Of a stretch of DNA of 19,206 nucleotides, positions 6,983 to 14,933 are shown piece by piece. Position numbers and translations under genes: made by a program. Position 1 is the stretch's first letter. Each line of letters begins with the position of its first letter. The DNA comes from Rhodocyclaceae bacterium (GTDB lineage Bacteria > Pseudomonadota > Gammaproteobacteria > Burkholderiales > Rhodocyclaceae): contig JANYAW010000073.1 in NCBI GenBank assembly GCA_025361105.1, positions 1 through 19,206 of the forward strand, written 5' to 3'. Below the pieces are notes generated by a model that saw only the letters and a list, made by a program, of their open reading frames with translations, was not told the DNA's origin and did not search any database.

Positions 6983-8274
6983 CCGCTTTTTATTTCGCCG
7001 CAGCTATCCTCGCCGCGATTGCCTTGGCGATGTTGTTGCGCCCGTTGCGTGCAAAGCCGCAAGCAAAAAACATCGATGGTCACAACGCATTGCTGGAGTC
7101 CAACAACGCCATCTATCGCACTCAGCTTGCCGAGTTGGCGCGCGACCATTCGATAGGTGTAATCAGTGATAACGATTACGCCGAAGCGAACAACGAATTG
7201 CAACGTCGGTTGCTCGATGATGCAGCGGCGACCAAGCTTGCTCATACGCTGCCTGTTGCTGCAATCACCACGCAAAATCACGCACGCACTACGCGCATCG
7301 TGCTGGCTTTATTTCTGCCACTTTGCGCGCTGGCCATTTACTCACAAATAGGTAATCCCACCGCCGCGCTCTCGCCTGCTGAACAAGCGCAGCGCGCACA
7401 GACGTCGATGGAAAACATGATCGCGGCGATGCGTGCAAAACTCGATGCCAAGCCCGACAATCCTGAAGGTTGGGCAATGCTGGCGCAGTCCTATGGCGCG
7501 CTGGGGCGCTGGGATGACGCAGCACAAGCTTTCACCCACATCGGCTCCAAACTCACGCAGGATCCCCGTTTGTTGGCTGCGTTTGCAGAAGTTTTGGCGC
7601 ACCAGGCGCACGGCAATTTTGAAGGCAAACCGCGCACCCTAATTGCCTTGGCACTCAAGCTTGATCCGCGCCATCCCTATGCCTTGATGCTGGCCGGATC
7701 GGATGCGTTTCAAGACCGTCGCTGGGCGGATGTCATTGCAAATTGGGAGCCGCTATTGGCGCAACTCGATCCTGCATCAGAGGACGCACAGGCGCTCAAC
7801 CAAGGACTGACGAAGGCGCGTGAAATGAGCGGTATCAAAACGGACAAATCGCCAGTTGGTGCTGGTGACACGCCGTCAAGTGTCACGGCCAAACCTGACA
7901 CACCGTCAAATAGCAATACTTCGGTCACTGGTCGCGTCGAAGTCACCGCCGCACTGAAAAATAAAACCCTTCCTGACGATACCGTATTCATCTTTGCCCG
8001 CGCCGTTGGGGAAGATGGTTCGTCCGCTTCGCGCATGCCACTTGCAGTTCGCCGTGCAAAGGTCAAAGATTTACCACTGGATTTCGTCCTCGATGACAGC
8101 ATGGCGATGACCCCGCAAACTAAAATCTCAGGCACAAAACAATTACGCGTTGAAGCGCGTATTTCGCGTTCGGGCAATGCCATTGCCGCCGCTGGTGATA
8201 TTGCCGGACAAAGCAAGATCATCAAACCTGGCGCAAGGAAATTGATCATTTCACTTGATCACATCGTGCCGTAA
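6979..8274 (+). CDS. ccmI: CcmI, TPR apocytochrome c chaperone
   Basis: The 431-residue product has two membrane helices (about 4-20 and 106-122) with a cytoplasmic loop between them that is rich in charged residues. A periplasmic TPR region at about 160-270 includes NPEGWAMLAQSYGALGRWDD. A low-complexity linker (about 285-316) and a C-terminal beta-rich domain (about 317-431) complete it. Known role: captures C-terminal helices of apocytochromes c and presents them to CcmF/CcmH. It starts by an ATGA overlap with ccmH. The linker is unusual: codons for PVGAGDTP at residues 292-299 are a copy of the 24-bp repeat found in gaps elsewhere in this window, followed by a partial internal duplication (DTPS twice). 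Confidence 0.93.
   Translation: MTAFYFAAAILAAIALAMLLRPLRAKPQAKNIDGHNALLESNNAIYRTQLAELARDHSIGVISDNDYAEANNELQRRLLDDAAATKLAHTLPVAAITTQNHARTTRIVLALFLPLCALAIYSQIGNPTAALSPAEQAQRAQTSMENMIAAMRAKLDAKPDNPEGWAMLAQSYGALGRWDDAAQAFTHIGSKLTQDPRLLAAFAEVLAHQAHGNFEGKPRTLIALALKLDPRHPYALMLAGSDAFQDRRWADVIANWEPLLAQLDPASEDAQALNQGLTKAREMSGIKTDKSPVGAGDTPSSVTAKPDTPSNSNTSVTGRVEVTAALKNKTLPDDTVFIFARAVGEDGSSASRMPLAVRRAKVKDLPLDFVLDDSMAMTPQTKISGTKQLRVEARISRSGNAIAAAGDIAGQSKIIKPGARKLIISLDHIVP
7853..7876 (+). repeat. 24-bp dispersed repeat, copy 2 (inside ccmI)
   Basis: CAGTTGGTGCTG, then GTGAC, then ACGCCGT. It is translated as PVGAGDTP in the linker of CcmI. It is in the opposite orientation relative to transcription compared with the three intergenic copies. 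The preceding base C pairs with G at position 13 (CCAG/CTGG stem). It differs from copy 3 (13297-13320) at one position. Confidence 0.85.
7866..7911 (+). repeat. Imperfect 16-bp direct repeat in the ccmI linker
   Basis: TGACACGCCGTCAAGT (7866-7881) recurs as TGACACACCGTCAAAT (7896-7911), 14 of 16 identical. The offset is 30 bases, a multiple of three, so the reading frame is kept and DTPS is encoded twice. The first unit overlaps the end of the 24-bp dispersed repeat, suggesting local duplication after that sequence arrived. Confidence 0.6.
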
Positions 8275-8296
8275 CTTTGTTTCCCGGAGCACACCA

Positions 8297-9220
8297 ATGA
8301 TGCACACACACGACCACCACGCACACGGCGATCATAATCACGCCCCCAGCACATTTGCCCGCGCATTTGCCATTGGCATATTGCTCAACTTAAGTTTTGT
8401 GATCATCGAGGCTTTTTTTGGTTGGCGAGTTAACTCGCTGGCCTTGCTGGCAGATGCGGGGCACAATTTGTCAGATGTCGCCGGATTGGTGTTGGCGTGG
8501 GTTGCGACCGTCGCTGCGCAGCGTCGCCCGGATCGTCGGCATACCTACGGCTGGCAGCGTGCCTCCATACTCGCTGCACTGGCCAACGCGCTGCTGTTAT
8601 TGGTGGCGATGGGTTCTTTGCTGTGGGAAGCCATCGCTCGTTTGCAAACGCCGACACCGATTGAAGGTGGCGTGGTGATGGCCGTCGCAGCGTTTGGTGT
8701 GGTGGTCAACGGCATCACCGCGATGCTCTTCATGTCGGATCAAAAATCCGATATCAATATTCGCGGTGCGTATTTGCACATGGCGGCCGATGCGCTGGTA
8801 TCACTTGGTGTGGTGATTGCAGGCGCACTGTATTTATGGACGGGTTGGGCTTGGCTCGACCCACTGACCAGCGTCGTGATTGGCATCGTTATCGTCGTCG
8901 GCACCTATGGCTTGTTTCGCCAATCCTTGCATCTGGCATTCGATGGCGTGCCCGACAGCATCGACTTGGCTGCCGTCGATGCGTGGCTAAACACCCGTCC
9001 AGGCGTGACCGGTGTGCACGATTTGCACATCTGGGGCATGAGCACCACCGACATCGCGCTCACGGCGCATTTGGTGATGCCGAATGGCCATCCAGGCGAT
9101 GCGTTTTTTAACAAAGTGGCGGACGATTTGCATGCACAGTTTGGAATTGCGCATCCAACCATACAAATCGAGATTGAAAGGCAAAGTCACAATTGTGTAG
9201 CACCGCTACACAAAGATTAG
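8297..9220 (+). CDS. Cation diffusion facilitator (zinc-type efflux, ZitB/CzcD-like)
   Basis: The 307-residue product starts MMHTHDHHAHGDHNH, a histidine-rich cytoplasmic tail typical of zinc CDF proteins. Transmembrane metal sites are visible as DAGHNLSD (H56, D60; helix 2) and YLHMAADAL (H161, D165; helix 5). HxxxD/HxxxD is the zinc- and cobalt-type signature. The C-terminal metallochaperone-like domain includes VHDLHIWGMS. Known role: proton-coupled export of Zn2+ and similar ions from the cytoplasm at the inner membrane. I prefer the ATG at 8297, with GGAG seven bases upstream, over an in-frame start at 8255 inside ccmI. Only 22 bases separate it from ccmI, so it may be read from the ccm transcript. 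Family confident, exact metal uncertain. Confidence 0.92.
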   Translation: MMHTHDHHAHGDHNHAPSTFARAFAIGILLNLSFVIIEAFFGWRVNSLALLADAGHNLSDVAGLVLAWVATVAAQRRPDRRHTYGWQRASILAALANALLLLVAMGSLLWEAIARLQTPTPIEGGVVMAVAAFGVVVNGITAMLFMSDQKSDINIRGAYLHMAADALVSLGVVIAGALYLWTGWAWLDPLTSVVIGIVIVVGTYGLFRQSLHLAFDGVPDSIDLAAVDAWLNTRPGVTGVHDLHIWGMSTTDIALTAHLVMPNGHPGDAFFNKVADDLHAQFGIAHPTIQIEIERQSHNCVAPLHKD

Positions 9221-9278
9221 CGGCACGAAACACTCGCGCAAATGGTCGAGATAGATAAAAAATGTGGGGAAGAAAATC

Positions 9279-9878
9279 ATGTGGCCGCTCGAGAAATGGA
9301 AAATTGCCGCGCTGACGACGGTCAGTATCGTTCTATTTTCAATCGCTGTTGTTCTGCTCGACGGATCAATCGAAACCAGTTTACGTTTGCTCTTGCGCGC
9401 TACCGCACGCTCATCTCTACTGCTCTTTTTGCTCGCTTTCGGCGCAACCAGCGCACACGCGGTTTTGCGCAATTCTGCCAGCGCATGGGCAGTCAAAAAC
9501 CGCCGTTATCTCGGCGTGTCGTTCGCCATTTCGCATTTCATCCATTTGGGGTTTATCGTCTGGCTGGCGCGCGCTTACCCCGATCCGTTCTTCAGCAATA
9601 CCGGCTTATCGTTTTGGCTGGTTGGCGGTAGCGCCTACGTGTTCACCGCGCTGATGACCATCACCTCATTTCCCGCGCCACGACTATGGCTGGGCGAACA
9701 GAAATGGTCGCTACTCCACACCACTGGCGGCTATCTCATCCTGTTCGTATTCTTCCAAGCCTACGTGCCCAAAGCATTCCTGGGCGATGTGTTCCGCATG
9801 CCGTTTGCTGCAGCGATTTTGCTGGTCGTCGGCTTGCGGTTTTATCGGATTTATCAGCGCAGGAAAATTGGCTCTTAA
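9279..9878 (+). CDS. Ferric-reductase-like / MsrQ-like heme membrane protein (putative)
   Basis: The 199-residue product is mostly six hydrophobic segments (about 11-28, 44-62, 77-97, 112-130, 145-163, 172-188). Four histidines lie within or at the ends of helices: TSAHAV (H60), SHFIHL (H86, H89) and LLHTTGGY (H147). Helix-borne histidines and the RRYLGVSFAISH segment recall the ferric reductase transmembrane domain and MsrQ/YedZ cytochrome b proteins, which bind b-type heme. There is no FAD or NAD domain. The ATG at 9279 has GGGGAAG six bases upstream; a GTG at 9264 would precede this site. It follows the CDF gene by 58 bases, and its stop overlaps the stop of the convergent gene. Heme binding is inferred, not shown. 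Confidence 0.65.
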   Translation: MWPLEKWKIAALTTVSIVLFSIAVVLLDGSIETSLRLLLRATARSSLLLFLLAFGATSAHAVLRNSASAWAVKNRRYLGVSFAISHFIHLGFIVWLARAYPDPFFSNTGLSFWLVGGSAYVFTALMTITSFPAPRLWLGEQKWSLLHTTGGYLILFVFFQAYVPKAFLGDVFRMPFAAAILLVVGLRFYRIYQRRKIGS

Positions 9879-10855
9879 ACCAGTGCCAACACCACATTCC
9901 CGATCATCTTCCCACTCTCCACCGCCTCATGCGCTTGTATGACATTTTCCAATGGCATCACGCTGGCGATGTTGTGGATGAGTTTTTTGGTTTCCAATAG
10001 TGCCGTGAGGCCGCTGACGGCTGCTGCGCGTTCCGCTGCACTCAAGGTGTAGACCAAAAAGAATTCCAGACAAATACTGTTGAGCAATCCGAATATCGCG
10101 GGAACCGGTGCTTCCAATCCGCTGGTGCCGTAGATGACCACTTTGCCTTTGCTGGCGAGTATGCCTGGCAACAATTTGGCGTTGACGGCGATGTCGAGTT
10201 CGATGACTTTGTCAGCGCCGTGTCCGTTGGTGAATTCTTTGACGCGTGCAGCGACATCTTCGGTGCGATAGTTGATGACGCAGTCTGCGCCTGCGGCTTT
10301 GACCAGCGCAGCTTTTTCGTCGGAGCTGATGGTGGTGATAACTTTTGCGCCTTTAGCTTTCGCAATCTGAATTGCATAGTGCGACACTGCGCCTGCGCCA
10401 CCGGAAATAAATAGTGTTTTGCCTTCGACCGAGCCATCAATGGTGATGGCGTGATAGGCCGTCAGTCCGGGAATTCCCATGCAGGCACCGGCCTCAAAGC
10501 TGGTGCCTTCGGGTAGGTGTACGGCTTGGGCATCCGGCAGGACAACGTATTCAGCACCGGAGCCGAAGGCACGTTGCCATTGCGCATTCCAAATCCATAC
10601 GCGCTCGCCGACACGTGAGGCGCTGACACCTTCACCGACCGCATCGATTTCGCCCGCGCCGTCGCTATGCGGGATTACGCGTTGAAAAGGCGATTTGCCA
10701 AGGATGCCGAACCGCGTTTTGACATCCGACGGATTCACGCCAGAAGTTTTGAGGCGTACGCGAACTTCGCCTTTGCCGGGTGTCGGTGTGTCAACCGTGC
10801 CGACTTTGAGTACCTCTTTGGCGCTGCCATTTGATTCGTAATACGCTGCACGCAT
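9875..10855 (-). CDS. NADPH:quinone oxidoreductase-like (zinc-less MDR family)
   Basis: The 326-residue product begins MRAAYYESNGSAKEVLKVGT, a zeta-crystallin/QOR-type N-terminus. The substrate loop is SGVNPSDVKTRFG (38-50). The nucleotide-binding motif SGGAGAVSHYAIQIAKAKGA lies at about 151-170. It lacks the catalytic zinc cysteine of classical alcohol dehydrogenases, so it belongs to the quinone/enone reductase branch of the MDR superfamily, reducing quinones or alpha,beta-unsaturated carbonyls with NADPH. AAAGGAAA lies just upstream of the ATG. It is the last gene of the minus-strand cluster, 12 bases after the thiolase, and may reduce an enone intermediate of the pathway (inference). Its stop overlaps the stop of the convergent membrane protein gene. 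Confidence 0.9.
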   Translation of the reverse strand: MRAAYYESNGSAKEVLKVGTVDTPTPGKGEVRVRLKTSGVNPSDVKTRFGILGKSPFQRVIPHSDGAGEIDAVGEGVSASRVGERVWIWNAQWQRAFGSGAEYVVLPDAQAVHLPEGTSFEAGACMGIPGLTAYHAITIDGSVEGKTLFISGGAGAVSHYAIQIAKAKGAKVITTISSDEKAALVKAAGADCVINYRTEDVAARVKEFTNGHGADKVIELDIAVNAKLLPGILASKGKVVIYGTSGLEAPVPAIFGLLNSICLEFFLVYTLSAAERAAAVSGLTALLETKKLIHNIASVMPLENVIQAHEAVESGKMIGNVVLALV

Positions 10856-10867
10856 GTCGTTTCCTTT

Positions 10868-12109
10868 TTATCGACCAAGTATGGTGATGCAAGCCACGGC
10901 TTCTTCAATGCCACAAATGCCGCCGCCATTTTCTGCCAGCGCGAATTTCGCATTGGCCACTTGACTGCCACCGGCTTCGCCACGCAACTGGCGGGTGAGC
11001 TCATAAATTTGTCCCAAGCCAGTTGCGCCTATCGGATGACCTTTGGATTCCAAACCGCCGGAAGGGTTAATCGGGATGCGCCCGCCCAACGAGGTTTCGC
11101 CGCGTTCGGCAGCAACTCCGCCTTCACCCATTGCGCATAAACCCAAAACTTCTGATTGCACGATTTCGCCAATTGCGCTTGCGTCGTGAACTTCGGCGAC
11201 CGAAATATCTTTGGGGCCGATGCCCGCGAGTTCATAGGCGATAAGCGATCCTTGTCGCACCAAATGTTGATCCATCGCCGTGGGTGCGCGGTCGCTCCCC
11301 GTTTGCAACACCGAGGCGAGCACGCGCATGCTGCGCGTGCGCGAACTTTTGATGCGCTTCAAGCCGGCTTCATTGCAAACAATCGCCGCAGCCGCGCCAT
11401 CGGTGACAGGTGAACACATCAGCACCGTGAGCGGATAAGCGATGGGTGTCGATGCCATCACTTCTTCGAGTGAAAACGGCTTTTGATATTGCGCCAGCGG
11501 ATTGTGTACCGAGTGTGCATGATTCTTGGCCGCGACTGCGCCGAACTGGCGTTGAGTAGTGCCGTATTCGCGCATGTGCTGACGACCCATCGCTGCGTAA
11601 ACATCCATGAACACGCTATACGGTTTGTCCGACATGCTGCCTTCAGGCGGTGTGATGCCATGACCCATTTTGAGTAAGCCGTCCTTGTTTTGCTCGATGG
11701 TGTGCACATCCCACGCCGCATCAAAGGCCGAGAACATCAGCGCTTTGTCTTCATTGAGCATTTTTTCTGCGCCGACCGCGAGCGCAATATCGGCCGCACC
11801 ACTACGCACATAAATTGCCGCCAGATGAAACGCTGTGCTGGCGCTGGCGCAGGCGTTTTCAACATTCACGATGGGGATTTTCTGAATGCCCATTGCGCGT
11901 AAAGCGATTTCACCACGCACCATATGCTGACCTTCAAAATGCCCTTGGGTGCAGTTGGAAAAAAACGCCACCTGCAATTGCGAAGCATCGCAGCCAGCGT
12001 CGGCCAACGCACCTTCCACCGCCGCACGAGTGAGATCCTTGATCGACTTATCCAAATGCTTGCCGAACTTGGTCATTCCTACGCCCGCAACGAAGGCGGT
12101 GTCGTTCAT
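10868..12109 (-). CDS. Thiolase-fold protein, SCP2/lipid-transfer type acyl-CoA acetyltransferase
   Basis: The 413-residue thiolase-superfamily protein has its nucleophile cysteine in VENACASASTAFHL (C87). An EVHDASAIGE segment resembles the SCP2-thiolase HDxF/HDxA motif. The GGLESKGHPIGATGLGQ motif holds the catalytic histidine, and the last motif reads AENGGGICG. The second catalytic cysteine of classical CxGGG thiolases is therefore absent from its usual place, as is common in the lipid-transfer/SCP2 branch. Likely role: thiolytic cleavage of a 3-ketoacyl-CoA in the cytoplasm, possibly of a branched or cyclic substrate. No DUF35 partner gene is nearby, which argues against a retro-aldolase of the Ltp2 kind. 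AAGGAA precedes the ATG. It lies between the reductase-like gene and the quinone reductase. Confidence 0.88.
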   Translation of the reverse strand: MNDTAFVAGVGMTKFGKHLDKSIKDLTRAAVEGALADAGCDASQLQVAFFSNCTQGHFEGQHMVRGEIALRAMGIQKIPIVNVENACASASTAFHLAAIYVRSGAADIALAVGAEKMLNEDKALMFSAFDAAWDVHTIEQNKDGLLKMGHGITPPEGSMSDKPYSVFMDVYAAMGRQHMREYGTTQRQFGAVAAKNHAHSVHNPLAQYQKPFSLEEVMASTPIAYPLTVLMCSPVTDGAAAAIVCNEAGLKRIKSSRTRSMRVLASVLQTGSDRAPTAMDQHLVRQGSLIAYELAGIGPKDISVAEVHDASAIGEIVQSEVLGLCAMGEGGVAAERGETSLGGRIPINPSGGLESKGHPIGATGLGQIYELTRQLRGEAGGSQVANAKFALAENGGGICGIEEAVACITILGR

Positions 12110-12139
12110 GATGATTCCTTTGCGCGAACGATCAAGAAT

Positions 12140-13255
12140 TTACACATTCTTCACTTCCATATTGAGATAGCCTTCTTCAGCCAATACGCCAAGCATATTG
12201 CGCGCGCCGATCAGCGCCGTTGGCGAGCAGTAACCCACGGCTTTGAGTTGGCCTAACAGGGCACGGCGCGCAGCTTCAGCGGCAATCACGCCGGTTTGCG
12301 CATAGGGGCTGTTGCCGCGCAAAACGACGGTGACGGAATTGGTGTTACCACGTCCGTAACACGAAAGAATGCAACGATTAAGGTCAGGATTTTCACGCGG
12401 AGGTTCAACCGTAGTCATCGCTTCACCTTGTGCGTTGGTCCAGGCCTCTTGTTCGTCATACGGCAAATGCTTCGCTTCCACTTCAAATTTTTCCAGCACA
12501 CTCACAATGTATTTCATCGCCTCCTGATTGCGGAATGCGACCAGAACTTTGGCATTGCGTACGCGCTTGTCACCTTCGAACCACGTCGGCTCGCCACCCC
12601 CCCCCCAAGGCAGTGACAGAAATGGCTGATGCTCGCCGGGAATCGATACTGAGTAAGGAGTCGCTTGTGGCCAGGGCATGAGCTGATGGTTTTGAAGGTA
12701 ATGTTGTGCCTTGGTGCACATGCGCATAAACGATGATGTAGACGCTTCACTCACTTGGGAATCTGCCAGATAAACGATGTCGAGCGTATCAATGCCGGGG
12801 GTTTCCAGTGCGATTTCGGCAGCGAGATCACCCTCTGCCCACATGTAGGAATTCGCCGGTACCAGGGCGATTTTTTTCGCCGCGAATTTGGCCCCGAACT
12901 CGCGCTTCAACATCAACATCCAATCGGTTTCGCCGGTGGTATCGAAGTAGTGGCAGCCAGCATCGAGCGAGGCTTCCACCACCGGACGGCCGAGTTGCAT
13001 AAAGGGTCCGGTGACATTGATAACGACTTTTTTGCCAGCGAATAATTTGGCTAGCGCCTCGCGGTTGTGCGCAACTTCAACGCACTGCACATCGTGTCCT
13101 TTGCATTCGGGCACTTTGGCCAACTCATCAACCAAGCGCTGGTGACTACGCCCCGCCGCGATAAACGGAATGCCCCGTTCAGCGAGTTTCCACGAGATGA
13201 GTTTGCCGGTGTATCCGCTTGCGCCATAGACAACGACTTGATAGTTCGTGCTCAT
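12140..13255 (-). CDS. Saccharopine dehydrogenase-like NAD(P)-binding reductase
   Basis: The 371-residue product begins MSTNYQVVVYGASGYTGKLI; GASGYTG (11-17) is the Rossmann dinucleotide loop of the saccharopine dehydrogenase-like family. VVINVTGPFMQLGRPVVEA and GCHYFDTTGETDW are also typical of this family, which includes trans-acting enoyl reductases of lipid synthesis. It is not expected to be true lysine metabolism here, because its neighbours are acyl-CoA enzymes. AAAAGGAGA lies a few bases before the ATG, and copy 3 of the 24-bp repeat lies in the same gap. Codons for WGGGG contain a run of ten G in the coding strand (12597-12606). The exact substrate is unknown; reduction of an acyl thioester or aldehyde-type intermediate is inference. 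Confidence 0.8.
   Translation of the reverse strand: MSTNYQVVVYGASGYTGKLISWKLAERGIPFIAAGRSHQRLVDELAKVPECKGHDVQCVEVAHNREALAKLFAGKKVVINVTGPFMQLGRPVVEASLDAGCHYFDTTGETDWMLMLKREFGAKFAAKKIALVPANSYMWAEGDLAAEIALETPGIDTLDIVYLADSQVSEASTSSFMRMCTKAQHYLQNHQLMPWPQATPYSVSIPGEHQPFLSLPWGGGGEPTWFEGDKRVRNAKVLVAFRNQEAMKYIVSVLEKFEVEAKHLPYDEQEAWTNAQGEAMTTVEPPRENPDLNRCILSCYGRGNTNSVTVVLRGNSPYAQTGVIAAEAARRALLGQLKAVGYCSPTALIGARNMLGVLAEEGYLNMEVKNV
12597..12606 (-). repeat. Ten-base homopolymer (poly-G in coding strand) inside a gene
   Basis: A run of ten C on the plus strand is ten G in the coding strand, encoding WGGGG of the reductase-like gene. The frame is intact in this copy. Long G tracts are prone to slippage during replication and to sequencing error. 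Confidence 0.9.
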
Positions 13256-13296
13256 TTGCGTTCTCCTTTTGTAAATTTAATTTGTGTCGAACTTGC

Positions 13297-13320
13297 CAGT
13301 TGGTGCTGGTGATACGCCGT
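13297..13320 (+). repeat. 24-bp dispersed repeat, copy 3 (ligase-reductase gap)
   Basis: CAGTTGGTGCTG, then GTGAT, then ACGCCGT. In the transcription direction of the minus cluster it starts 7 bases after the stop of the acyl-CoA ligase gene and ends 41 bases before the start of the reductase-like gene, with the AAAAGGAGA ribosome binding site lying between. It has the same orientation relative to transcription as copies 1 and 4. The closing pair of the small stem is C-G. Confidence 0.85.
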
Positions 13321-13327
13321 TAGAGGC

Positions 13328-14917
13328 TCATTCGCGAAATACATTTGCTGCGTCAACCCGAAATGCTTCCAACAAAAATCTTTCCTGAGGTTTTTCCGAC
13401 GCGGTTTTCGGAATTTCGCTGACGACTTGAAAATAACTGGGGACGAAATTTGTTTCCAATTTTTTCCGACACCAGGCGAATAATCTCGCGGCATCAAAAG
13501 CCACGTCAAGCTCCAAAACAATCGCCGCGACGGCATCCTTTTCACCCGGCGAACCAGATGCGGCAGGTACCCCATAAACAAAAACATCAGACACATCGGG
13601 GCTTTCGGCAATCGCTTTTTCAACAAATCCGGTGTTCACAAAATCGCCGTTATGCCGAATGCCACCACCGGCGCGATAGTCGAAATACAACCAGCCATCC
13701 GCATCAGCATGGCCGATGTCGCCCATGCGCAACCATCCGTCACGGGTTTTGCTGCGCGAGGCGTCGACATTGTGAAAGTAGTCCACTACCGGTGCGCTGC
13801 CATCGACCGCCTGAAAAATTATTTCACCGCACTCACCAATTTTTACGTCCACATCATTTTCATCAACGATGCGCACCTTCACGCTGGCGGGCGGTTTGCC
13901 GATGCTGCCAACCGGTCCGACACCAACCGGATTGATGGTCAAGCCGCCTTCGACGGCACCGTAAAATTCCATCACCTGCAAATCGAATCGCGTCTCGAAC
14001 GCCCGCCAAATCGCTGCTGGCATACCGGCGCTGAGGACAAAGCGCACGGGGTTGTCAGCATCGTTGGCGCGTGCTGGTTCGCTGTAAATCGCAGTGGTCA
14101 TACCACCTAACAAATTGAACATGGTGCAGCCATATTTACGACTGATGTCCCACAAGCGCGACTTGGTAAACTTGCGACTGAAGACTGCGCGCATACCCAT
14201 TTTGAGACTGCAGGCCAAGGTGACTAACTGCGCATTGCCATGCGTCAATGACAACCCCGTGTAAGGTCTATCGTCACGCTCGAAGCCCAATAAACCCGCC
14301 CAACCGCCGACTGCACCCCAGCGCAAATAACGCACCACCACACCCTTGGGATCGCCGGTGGTGCCAGAGGTGTACATGATTTGCATAGGCTCCATCGCGT
14401 CATTGGACTGGATGGCGACTTGCGGCACCGCACCGCCGAGCACATCGTCCAAGGCGCGTTGGCGCTTGAGGCTCGCAGGCAAAGGCAGGTTGGATTTGGT
14501 TTGTAAAACCCACACCCATTCAAGCTTGGGCAAGCTCGGGCAAAGTTCATGCACCGCAGCGAGGTTGTAGTCGGCGCAAATGATGCCGCGACATTCAGAA
14601 TGCTTGAGCATGAACTCGAGCTTTTCGCCTTTGGTACGCGGATCTATCGGCACGAACACCGTACCTGCGATGGACGAGCCAACCATGGTGTCGACGAACT
14701 CGGGATGATTTTGCAGCAGCAAACCAAAGGCATCACCCTTGTTCATGCTCTCAGCAGCCAACGCCGCAGCGATGCGCGCGCCGTTATCCCAAAGTTGTTG
14801 GTAGGTGCGAACCTCGTCCGCTGCGTCGGCGTTCTCAAACGTCACGACATCGCGATTAGGCTCCTCGCGCACTTTCGCGGCGATTTGGTGCGCGAGGATG
14901 AATTCTGGCTGGGTCAT
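13328..14917 (-). CDS. AMP-forming acyl-CoA ligase
   Basis: The 529-residue product has the ANL-superfamily order of motifs: P-loop MYTSGTTGDPKG (181-192), FYGAVEGG (318-325), WLRMGDIGHADADGW (395-409, D400), and the C-terminal segment PKTASEKPQERFLL with the candidate catalytic lysine K509. Known chemistry: carboxylate plus ATP to acyl-adenylate, then acyl-CoA. The GDFVNTGFVEKAI and SGSPGEKDAVAA segments recall carnitine/bile-acid-type ligases (CaiC/BaiB relatives), but specificity cannot be read from sequence. I prefer the ATG at 14917, 14 bases after the acyl-CoA dehydrogenase stop. A TTG at 14953 would start inside the preceding gene and add 12 untypical residues. It supplies CoA esters to the dehydrogenase gene just upstream. 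Confidence 0.92.
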   Translation of the reverse strand: MTQPEFILAHQIAAKVREEPNRDVVTFENADAADEVRTYQQLWDNGARIAAALAAESMNKGDAFGLLLQNHPEFVDTMVGSSIAGTVFVPIDPRTKGEKLEFMLKHSECRGIICADYNLAAVHELCPSLPKLEWVWVLQTKSNLPLPASLKRQRALDDVLGGAVPQVAIQSNDAMEPMQIMYTSGTTGDPKGVVVRYLRWGAVGGWAGLLGFERDDRPYTGLSLTHGNAQLVTLACSLKMGMRAVFSRKFTKSRLWDISRKYGCTMFNLLGGMTTAIYSEPARANDADNPVRFVLSAGMPAAIWRAFETRFDLQVMEFYGAVEGGLTINPVGVGPVGSIGKPPASVKVRIVDENDVDVKIGECGEIIFQAVDGSAPVVDYFHNVDASRSKTRDGWLRMGDIGHADADGWLYFDYRAGGGIRHNGDFVNTGFVEKAIAESPDVSDVFVYGVPAASGSPGEKDAVAAIVLELDVAFDAARLFAWCRKKLETNFVPSYFQVVSEIPKTASEKPQERFLLEAFRVDAANVFRE

Positions 14918-14933
14918 TTTTTGCCGCCCAGGC

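Noticed and set aside
9221..9278. Terminator after the CDF gene
   Set aside because: No stem-loop with a T-tract is visible; the gap only shows a GGGGAAG ribosome binding site before the next start.
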